A stretch of DNA of 13,633 bases, taken from the NCBI GenBank assembly GCA_949935895.1, contig CATLGL010000032.1:1-13633 (forward strand). The letters are read 5' to 3'. A program made the position numbers and the translations under genes. This document shows, piece by piece, positions 1 through 6,804 of the stretch. The first letter of the stretch is position 1, and every line of letters begins with the position of its first letter. Origin of the DNA: an uncultured Clostridia bacterium. Lineage in GTDB: Bacteria; Bacillota; Clostridia; TANB77; CAG-508. The notes beneath the pieces were generated by a model that had not been told where the DNA came from, did no database searches, and was given only the letters and a program-made list of their open reading frames with translations.

Positions 1-25
1 TACTAAAAACTAGGAGGGCACATTT

Positions 26-799
26 ATGAAGGAAAAAATATTAGAAGTAAAAAACATAGAGAAATACTATGGAAACAAATCAAATTTAACAAAAGCCATT
101 GACAATATTAGCTTTACTGTAGAAAAAGGTGAGTTTATTGGTATAATGGGGGCTAGTGGTTCTCGGAAAAACCACTCTCTTAAATACCATTTCAACCATT
201 GATAAAGTAACTGCACGGACACATTATCATTAATGGGGAGGATATCACAAAATTAAAGGGAAATAAGCTTAATAAATTTAGAAGAGAAGAATTAGGATTT
301 ATTTTTCAAGACTTTAATTTACTAGATACATTGACAGCATATGAAAATATTGCGCTTGCATTAACTATTCGGAAAAATGATACCAAAAGAAATTGATAAA
401 AAAGTGAATGAAATGGCTGAAAAATTAGGAATTAAAGAAATATTAAAAAAATATCCATATCAAGTATCAGGAGGGCAAAAACAAAGAATTGCGTCAGCAA
501 GAGCGATTATTACAAATCCAAAACTAATTTTAGCAGATGAACCTACTGGTGCGTTAGATTCTAAATCAGCAAGACAATTATTAGAAAATTTTGATTTCTT
601 AAATAAAACACTAGAAGCTACTATTTTAATGGTAACACATGATGCATTTACAGCATCTTATGCGAATCGTATTCTATTTATTAAGGATGGTAAAATATTT
701 AATGAACTTGTGAAAGGAAATGATACAAGAAAGCAATTTTTTGAAAAAATTATAGAAGTACAAACACTTCTTGGAGGTGACTTAAACGATGTTATTTAA
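26..799 (+). CDS. bceA: BceA-type ABC transporter ATP-binding protein, interrupted by three +1 frameshifts
   Basis: This is the ATPase of a BceAB-like transporter that confers resistance to cell-wall-active peptides such as bacitracin, acting on the cytoplasmic face of the membrane. The start is the ATG at 26 behind AGGAGGG at 12-18. Removing one C at 164, 216 and 370 gives 256 residues, the usual family length. It then shows Walker A (G42-A-S-G-S-G-K48-T-T), a Q-loop at Gln94, the signature VSGGQ at 146-150, Walker B ILADE ending at Asp170-Glu171, and the H-switch His204. The first extra C falls inside the P-loop, between Ser46 and Gly47. As written, the first frame stops after about 58 codons; an intact ORF resumes only at 377. 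The stop overlaps the permease start by 11 nt, indicating translational coupling. The family call is secure. Whether the gene works depends on whether the extra C residues are real and how they are decoded. Confidence 0.88.
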
Positions 800-2886
800 G
801 TTATCTTATCAAAATATGAAAAAAAGTATCAAAGATTATGCCATTTATTTTCTAACATTGGTATTAGGTGTTGCTATTTTTTATATGTTCAATTCTTTAG
901 ATAGTCAACAGGCAATGTTACAAGTATCACGGTTCACAACGAGAAATTATTAAACTAATGATTTCAATGCTTGGAATGGTATCAATATTTGTAGCAGTTA
1001 TTTTAGGTTTATTGATTGTATATGCAAATAATTTTTTAATTAACCGCAGAAAAAAAGAATTTGGCATTTATATGACACTAGGAATGGGAAGAAGACAAAT
1101 TTCTAAAATAATTTTGTTAGAAACCATATTTGTAGGAATTATTTCTTTAGTGATTGGACTTGTAATAGGAATATTTGCTTCACAATTTATGTCCATTTTG
1201 GTAGCAAAAATGTTTGAAGCAGATATGAGCGAATTTCAATTTGTATTTTCTAAAGAAGCTTGTATCAAAACATGTTTGTATTTTGCAGTAATGTATATAT
1301 TTGTAATGTTTTTTAACACAGTAACTGTTTCAAGATATAAACTAATCAACTTATTAAATGCAACAAAGAAAAATGAAACAGTAAAAATAAAAAATCCTTT
1401 TATTTCTGTTTTTGTTTTTATTACATCATGTACAATTTTAGGGTATGCTTATTGGAAAGTGACAGGAGATATTAAAAGTTTATCAACAGCAGATAAATTA
1501 TTACCACCAATCATTATGGGAATTATTAGCACAATAGGAATATTCTGGTCTTTGTCTGGTTTTATATTACAAGTTGTAAAAAAATGTAAGAATTTATATT
1601 TAAAAGGTACCAATATGTTTGTGTTAAGGCAAATCAATAATAAGATTAACACAATGGTAATGAGTATGAGCGTTATTTGTTTAATGTTATTTATGACTAT
1701 GACCATATTATCATCTAGTTTAGCATTAAGAAATACTATGCAGAAGGAACTAATTGAAATGACACCAGTTGATTTGAACTTATATAAAACCGCCAATTTA
1801 CCAGAAACTAGTACAAATCGATATGGAAAAATAATTCATTATACAAAAGAACAGCAAGAAGATTCTAGAATTACAATAGAAGAAACACTAAAAAACAACG
1901 GATTTGATATGACTAAATTGAAGGATATAATAGAAATACCAATTTATACAATAGATGAATTAACATTAGAAAAATTCTTTTCAGATGAGAAAAAATTAGT
2001 AGAAGTAAAATCATTATATTCTATGCTTAACTATAATACAAATGAAGCAATGATAAAAGTATCAGATTACAATAAAATTGCTAAGCTTTATGGAATATCG
2101 CAATATGACTTAAAAGAAGATGAATACATTATGATTTGTGATTTTGATAGTATGACCAATATACGTAACAAAGCATTAGAAGATGGAGAAAATAAATTAA
2201 CAATAGCAGGTAAGGAATATAAATCAAAATATAAAGAATGTAAAGAAGGCTTTGTATTCATGTCAACAAGTCATACCAATACAGGAATTATTATTGTTCC
2301 AGATAGTTGCAATTTAACAAATGAAGATAAACAACAACAGCTATTGGTTGCAAATTACAATGTTACATTAGAGGAAGAAAGAGAAAAACTAGAAGAATTA
2401 TTATCAAGTAGTAAATCTGGTTTTGTGCAAAATCTTAATAAAAAAGGGCTAGAAATAGATGGCTTCACAAAAATCAGTTTAATTGAAGCAAGCTTAGGAA
2501 TTGCTACAATAGTGACATTTATTGCCATATATTTAGGAATTATATTCTTAATTGCAAGTTCAGCAATATTAGCATTAAAACAATTAACAGAAAGTTCAGA
2601 TAATAAGCAACGTTACAGCATATTAAGAAAAATAGGTTGTGATGAAAAAATGCTTCATCAATCACTATTTAGACAAATTGGAATATTTTTTGGAATGCCA
2701 CTTCTACTAGCTATTATCCATTCTATTTTCGGAGTACAATTTGCATTAAATATAATGGAAGGTCTTGCTAAAAAAGAAGATTTATTATCATCTGTTATGG
2801 CAACAATTGTAGTAATGGGAATAATATATGGAGTATACTTTTTGGCAACCTATTTTGGCTGTAAAAATGTAATTAAGGAAGAGTAG
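789..2886 (+). CDS. bceB: BceB-type ABC transporter permease (FtsX-like), interrupted by one +1 frameshift
   Basis: This is the membrane partner of the preceding ATPase. BceB-type permeases have ten transmembrane helices and a large extracellular domain between helices 7 and 8 that detects peptide antibiotics. The ATG at 789 opens with MLFKLSYQNMKKSIKDYAIY, the typical BceB N-terminus. After 47 codons, an extra C at 930 throws the frame into a stop. Skipping it continues through GSQREIIKL into the rest of the protein, giving 698 residues. Visible hallmarks are the helix followed by NRRKKEFGIYMTLGM, hydrophobic segments around the middle, a long hydrophilic region corresponding to about 1740-2480, and a C-terminal membrane block ending GCKNVIKEE. 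No two-component system lies downstream; it could lie upstream, outside the window. A caller would otherwise start this gene at the internal ATG at 958 and lose the first helix. No clear terminator follows. Confidence 0.88.
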
Positions 2887-2950
2887 AAACAACAACTTTT
2901 AGAAAACTAGTATCTAATAACAAGTATTTACGAAAAATATAAATAAAGTG

Positions 2951-2979
2951 TTGACTTTATTTTAAATCCAGACTATAAT
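2951..2979 (+). promoter_or_regulatory. SigA-type promoter of the MATE gene
   Basis: TTGACT (2951-2956), a 17-nt spacer and TATAAT (2974-2979) form a near-consensus housekeeping promoter. Transcription should start around 2985, leaving about 130 nt of leader before the MATE start codon. Confidence 0.8.
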
Positions 2980-2985
2980 TCATAA

Positions 2986-3116
2986 TATTGAAGGTAAAAC
3001 AAAATAAATGTTCTTATAGGGATTTTTGATAGTATTCCTATAACATAGATAGAGCTCGGTTATTTAAAAATAAGTGAGCTCGGTTTTTTATTTTATAAGT
3101 AGTATTAGGAGGAAAA
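2986..3116 (+). promoter_or_regulatory. Attenuator-like leader upstream of the MATE gene
   Basis: The predicted leader contains a minimal ORF, ATG TTC TTA TAG (3008-3019, Met-Phe-Leu). It overlaps the first arm of a 7-bp stem, TTATAGG (3014-3020) with CCTATAA (3037-3043). An intrinsic terminator follows at 3052-3089, still ahead of the AGGAGG (3107-3112) and ATG (3117). Promoter, tiny ORF, stem, terminator and efflux gene is the layout of antibiotic-responsive attenuators known in Bacillota. The tiny ORF's ribosome binding site is weak (GAAGG, 13 nt away), so its translation is uncertain. No known riboswitch aptamer is recognised. Confidence 0.5.
3052..3089 (+). terminator. Intrinsic terminator within the MATE leader
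   Basis: GAGCTC (3052-3057) pairs with GAGCTC (3076-3081), and inner TTATT (3060-3064) pairs with AATAA (3069-3073). GG and six T residues (3084-3089) follow. It lies between the promoter at 2951 and the gene it should serve, so it must be conditional or leaky. Confidence 0.6.
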
Positions 3117-4463
3117 ATGAACATACAATTATCAGAACATTTTACGTATAAAAAATTAATAAAATTTACAATGCCAACCATTATTATGATGATATTTACT
3201 TCGATTTATGGAATAGTAGATGGAATATTTGTTTCAAACTATGTTGGGTCAGATGCGTTTGCAGCTATCAATTTAATTATACCAGGACTAATGATTTTAG
3301 GCACTATAGGATTTATGATTGGAACAGGGGGAAGTGCACTTGTTTCAAAAACAATAGGAGAAGGAAATTTAAAAAGAGCAAATGAATATTTTTCTATGTT
3401 AGTGTATTTACTACTAATAGTAGGAGGAATTTTTACAATTTTAGGAGTATTTCTGGTAAGACCAATATCTGAATTATTAGGAGCAACAGGGGGAATGTTA
3501 GAAGATTGTGTGACATATGGAGTTACATTAATGATATTTTTAATTCCATTTTCATTACAAAACTGTTTCCAAAGTTTTTTAATTGTAGCAGAGAAACCAT
3601 CATTTGGATTAATCATTTCGGTTGTTTCAGGTGTAATTAACATGGTATTAGACTTTTTATTGATAAAGGTATTTCATATGGGAATAATAGGAGCAGCATT
3701 AGCAACAGGAATTAGCCAACTTGTGGGAAGTATCATTCCGATTATTTATTTTAGTATGCCAAAGGATGGATTATTAAGATTAACAAAGGCAAAATTTGAA
3801 ATAAAAGCAATTTTACAATCTTGTATAAATGGCTCATCAGAAATGTTAACAAATTTATCAATGTCATTAGTGAATATATTATATAATTTTCAACTGATGA
3901 AATATATTGGCTCAAATGGAGTAGTAGCTTATGGAATTATTATGTATGTTGGCTTTATATTTTCAGGAACATATTTAGGCTATTCAATTGGAACAGCACC
4001 AATTATTGGGTATCACTATGGAGCACAAAATACGCAAGAATTAAAGAGCCTATTGAAAAAAAGTTTAAAACTCATAATAATTACTTCTATGGTAATGACG
4101 GTTTGTGCAGAAATATTATCTAAACTATTGGCATCTATTTTTGTAAGTTATGATATAGAATTATTAAATATGACAACAAGAGCAATACGATTATTTTCAT
4201 TGTCTTACTTAATTAGTGGTATTAATATATTTGCGTCTTCCTTTTTTACAGCATTAAATAATGGAGTAATTTCAGCAAGTATATCATTTTTAAGAACACT
4301 ATTATTTCAGATTATAATGATATTTTTACTTCCTAAAGTATTTGGAGTAGATGGAATATGGGTTGCGGTTGTTTTTGCTGAAGTATTAGCACTTATTGTT
4401 AGTAGTATATTTCTTAAAGCAAATGGAAAGCGATATGGATATATAGAAAAAACAAGTCAATAA
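3117..4463 (+). CDS. MATE family multidrug/cation efflux protein (MepA-like)
   Basis: This is a 448-residue integral membrane antiporter. MATE proteins export drugs or metabolites using the Na+ or H+ gradient. The start is fixed by AGGAGG at 3107-3112, five bases before the ATG. The N-terminus reads KLIKFTMPTIIMMIFTSIYG, then VDGIFVSNYVGSDAFAAINL and GTGGSALVSKTIGEGN. These are typical of the MepA/DinF-like branch, and the second half repeats the layout as expected for two six-helix bundles. The length matches the family and no frameshift is present. Gly and Ser codons preceded by C occur (TCG GTT, ACG GTT), but no in-frame CGG does. Its position after a peptide-antibiotic transporter and its attenuator-like leader suggest a role in drug response; this is inference, and the substrate cannot be predicted. 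Confidence 0.93.
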   Translation: MNIQLSEHFTYKKLIKFTMPTIIMMIFTSIYGIVDGIFVSNYVGSDAFAAINLIIPGLMILGTIGFMIGTGGSALVSKTIGEGNLKRANEYFSMLVYLLLIVGGIFTILGVFLVRPISELLGATGGMLEDCVTYGVTLMIFLIPFSLQNCFQSFLIVAEKPSFGLIISVVSGVINMVLDFLLIKVFHMGIIGAALATGISQLVGSIIPIIYFSMPKDGLLRLTKAKFEIKAILQSCINGSSEMLTNLSMSLVNILYNFQLMKYIGSNGVVAYGIIMYVGFIFSGTYLGYSIGTAPIIGYHYGAQNTQELKSLLKKSLKLIIITSMVMTVCAEILSKLLASIFVSYDIELLNMTTRAIRLFSLSYLISGINIFASSFFTALNNGVISASISFLRTLLFQIIMIFLLPKVFGVDGIWVAVVFAEVLALIVSSIFLKANGKRYGYIEKTSQ

Positions 4464-4701
4464 AAAATAGAAAGTTTTTCTGCAATAGAAGATATGAAAT
4501 ATGAATATATGTTACAAGCCTATTAGCATGATTTAAGAGCGTTTAACAAAAAGAAAAGGTAACAAAAATACTATATGAAAGTACACAATAGATTGTTATG
4601 TAGAAACAATAGGAGAGTTCAAAAATGTAACAGAGGATTGGTATAATTTGTACAAAGTTCGAATATAAATAAAAGTATAAATAATAACCAAGGAGAAAAA
4701 A
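4464..4701 (+). promoter_or_regulatory. Intergenic region with possible extended -10 element ahead of spoIIP
   Basis: This stretch holds no convincing gene and no clear terminator for the MATE gene. TGGTATAAT at 4639-4647 is an extended -10 sequence about 55 nt before the spoIIP ATG, without a good -35. SpoIIP is made under sporulation sigma factors in Bacillus, and no confident SigE or SigF consensus is visible, so the assignment is weak. AAGGAG just upstream of 4702 is the ribosome binding site. Confidence 0.35.
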
Positions 4702-5830
4702 ATGGTCAATGTAACAGTAATCAATATAAGGACTCTTATAAAATATATAGGAATAGCCTTTATTTTAATATGTTTGGTATTTTTGGCAAAAGCCACAACA
4801 AAAACACAAAATACAGAAACTCAAAGTAAAATTTCTACTACAATTAAAAATTTTAGTTTTCTTTCTTGTGTAGAAAAGACATTACCAGATGTTAACAGAA
4901 ACGGTGAAATTCAAAAATTAGAAGAAAATACCAGAAAAGTAACTTCAAGAAGTTCTTCTTTAAGAAAAATGTTAGGTGTAGAACTTAGTATGATGAATAG
5001 CATTATAGAAGATGAAAAAGAGGAGGAACCAATTACCACAGAAAGTTCAATTGAACAGGCAAATATGGAGGTAGAAACTACTCAAATTGAAGAACATAAT
5101 ATAACTCCTAAATATAATAGTGTGTATGGAAGTGTAAAAATAAAAAATGAATCGAGTAGAGAGATAACAGAAGAAATTCTAACACCAAATATTTCTCTAG
5201 AAAATAAAAAAGATGTTATTATTTTTCACACACATACTTGTGAAAGCTATACACCAACAGAAAATTTTAACTATACAATGAGTGGAAGTTATCGAACAAC
5301 AGATTTTAATTATAATGTAGCAAGAGTAGGAAGTGAACTTGAAGCTCAACTTACAAGTTATGGATTTAATGTAATACATGATAAAACATACCATGATTAT
5401 CCTGAATATAGTGGTTCATATGGTAGGTCACTTGAAACAGTAAAAAAGATACTTTCTTCTCATACAGAAACACAAATGGTAATTGATTTACATAGAGATG
5501 CAGTAGGAAGTAAACCAGATTATGCACCTTGTGTAAAAATAGGAGATGAAACAGCAGCACAAATGATGTTTGTTATTGGAACAGATGGACGGAGGATTAC
5601 AACATTTAAATTGGCAACAGAATTTAAAATTTGCAGTAAAAGTACAACAAAAAGCAGATGAATTATATCCAGGGTTATTTAGACCAATTATTGTACGTAA
5701 TTCAAGATACAATCAACATTTAACAAAAGCAGCTACAATTATAGAAGTAGGAGCAACAGGAAATACCATGGAACAATGCTTAGTTAGTATGAAGTATTTA
5801 GCTAGGGTACTAAATGAAGTGAATCAATAG
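4702..5830 (+). CDS. spoIIP: Stage II sporulation protein P (SpoIIP), interrupted by one +1 frameshift
   Basis: SpoIIP is the membrane-anchored amidase/endopeptidase that, with SpoIID and SpoIIM, degrades septal peptidoglycan so the mother cell can engulf the forespore. The protein has a transmembrane anchor at about residues 12-31, then a low-complexity Glu/Thr/Ser-rich linker to about 165. The catalytic domain carries FHTHTCESY (175-183) and DLHRDA (262-267), both with the metal-binding His residues expected of the family, and near the end IEVGATGN. An extra C at 5590 splits the domain at GTDG296/GG. Without it the protein is 375 residues, a normal length. As written, the first frame ends at 5661 with an unrelated tail, lacking the last conserved motif. 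The ATG is preceded by AAGGAG. Loss of spoIIP blocks sporulation in model species, so a true null would be surprising in a lineage that keeps cotJC. Confidence 0.9.
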
Positions 5831-5833
5831 CAA

Positions 5834-5865
5834 AACTACCAGAGGCAACAAAGCCACTGGCAGTT
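5834..5865. terminator. Weak convergent terminator between spoIIP and the lipoprotein gene
   Basis: An imperfect stem pairs 5834-5846 with 5853-5865 (two mismatches, 6-nt loop). It lies between two converging genes. T residues follow on both strands but no long tract, so it is a modest bidirectional terminator at best. Confidence 0.5.
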
Positions 5866-5875
5866 CTGCATTTTC

Positions 5876-6475
5876 TTAATATTGGATGCCTGAATACCGA
5901 TTTCCTACCGAAGTTACGAAGTTCAACAAATAGACATCCCTACCATTTCTTAGATTGAAATTAAAGTAGTAGAAATTGCCTACTTTTTGGGGAACAAACC
6001 CTTCTATCTGGTTGAACTCGTCATCCAGATACCAAATGGCAGTAACTTCCACATTTGCGGACATTATGAAAGTTACATTTCGCATAGGAACGCTTCCTGA
6101 AGGATACTTCAGGTCATTTGGTGCATTAAGGCACTTTTGCCGATTTTCTTCGGTTTCGAATGAAAATTCAAACAAAGTGCTATTATGTACTCCCATAATC
6201 TGAAATTCTCCAACAGGTGATGTCTCTGCAACAGGTAATGTTTCTGCAACAGGAGTTTGCTCAGAAGGTGTTGTCTGTGGAATCGAAAATTCTTCAACAA
6301 GCTGACGAACCTCTTCAACTGAGGAAGAGTTAGTGTCTAACTCTTCTTGTATCCGATCTAACTTATCTAAAATAACAAGATAATCGGATGTTGTGGAAAC
6401 ATCTGTTGTGGATTGCTTGCCGCAGCCACCTAAGATAAATGTTACGATTACTGTTGCAAAAAAAATTTTTTTCAT
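5876..6475 (-). CDS. Small lipoprotein of unknown function with coiled coil
   Basis: This 199-residue protein starts with a short lysine-led hydrophobic signal and the lipobox LGGC, so Cys18 should be lipidated and the protein held on the outer face of the membrane. A probable coiled coil spans about residues 32-64 (DKLDRIQEELD...VEEVRQLVEEF). A Pro/Thr/Glu linker with PVAET-like repeats covers about 67-89. A C-terminal domain of about 110 residues follows, rich in Phe, Tyr and Asn, which I do not recognise. The ATG follows AAGGAGAG with a 6-nt gap. It is divergent from the large CxxC-repeat protein gene. It uses three ordinary in-frame CGG arginine codons (DRI, NRQ, NRY) and has higher G+C than the flanking genes, suggesting a different origin. 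The protein call is secure; no function can be assigned. Confidence 0.85.
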   Translation of the reverse strand: MKKIFFATVIVTFILGGCGKQSTTDVSTTSDYLVILDKLDRIQEELDTNSSSVEEVRQLVEEFSIPQTTPSEQTPVAETLPVAETSPVGEFQIMGVHNSTLFEFSFETEENRQKCLNAPNDLKYPSGSVPMRNVTFIMSANVEVTAIWYLDDEFNQIEGFVPQKVGNFYYFNFNLRNGRDVYLLNFVTSVGNRYSGIQY

Positions 6476-6515
6476 GTTGTTCTCTCCTTTTCTTTTATAT
6501 GCTCATAGTACAAGC

Positions 6516-6527
6516 ATAAACGTTTAT
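6516..6527. promoter_or_regulatory. 12-bp perfect palindrome downstream of the lipoprotein promoter
   Basis: ATAAACGTTTAT is perfectly self-complementary and extends to 16 bp with one mismatch. It sits about 20 bp downstream of the minus-strand -10 element, a common place for a repressor operator. The binding protein is unknown. Confidence 0.4.
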
Positions 6528-6545
6528 ACGTAGCATCTTATTTGT

Positions 6546-6574
6546 ATTATACCATAATTAACATAAAAATGCAA
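6546..6574 (-). promoter_or_regulatory. Promoter of the lipoprotein gene (extended -10)
   Basis: On the minus strand TGGTATAAT gives an extended -10 (hexamer at 6546-6551). A poor -35, TTGCAT (6569-6574), lies 17 nt upstream. The start site would be near 6539, leaving a leader of about 65 nt. Confidence 0.6.
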
Positions 6575-6646
6575 AATAATGTTAATCATGAAAAGAGAAT
6601 GACTAATATAATGAGCTATTATTAGTAAATCTTCATCAAAAATGGA

Positions 6647-6675
6647 TTGATTGTTTACAGAAAATATTGTATAAT
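6647..6675 (+). promoter_or_regulatory. SigA-type promoter of the CxxC-repeat protein gene
   Basis: TTGATT (6647-6652), a 17-nt spacer and TATAAT (6670-6675) drive rightward transcription. The resulting leader of about 120 nt contains two small stems, AGGTG/CACCT (6684-6700) and GTAACT/AGTTAC (6714-6733). Neither is followed by a T tract. Together with the promoter at 6546 it forms a divergent control region. Confidence 0.75.
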
Positions 6676-6804
6676 AGTATAACAGGTGTGGAGTGCACCT
6701 TTAACACATAAATGTAACTGATAGTATAGTTACAACAAATAGAAAAATGATTTATGTAGCACATTGACAATTTAGTACAAAAAGTAAAGTAGGAGGAAAA
6801 TAAG

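Noticed and set aside
3052..3083. The two CTCGG sequences in the MATE leader as further extra-C sites
   Set aside because: They are noncoding, so no frame can be tested, and the C residues take part in the terminator stem.
164..5590. Simple reassignment of CGG to another amino acid
   Set aside because: Reading CGG as any single amino acid keeps the wrong frame; only dropping one base restores the proteins.
26..5830. Ordinary pseudogenisation of bceA, bceB and spoIIP
   Set aside because: All five breaks are the same event (extra C before GG) with no other stops, deletions or loss of conserved residues, which random decay would not produce.
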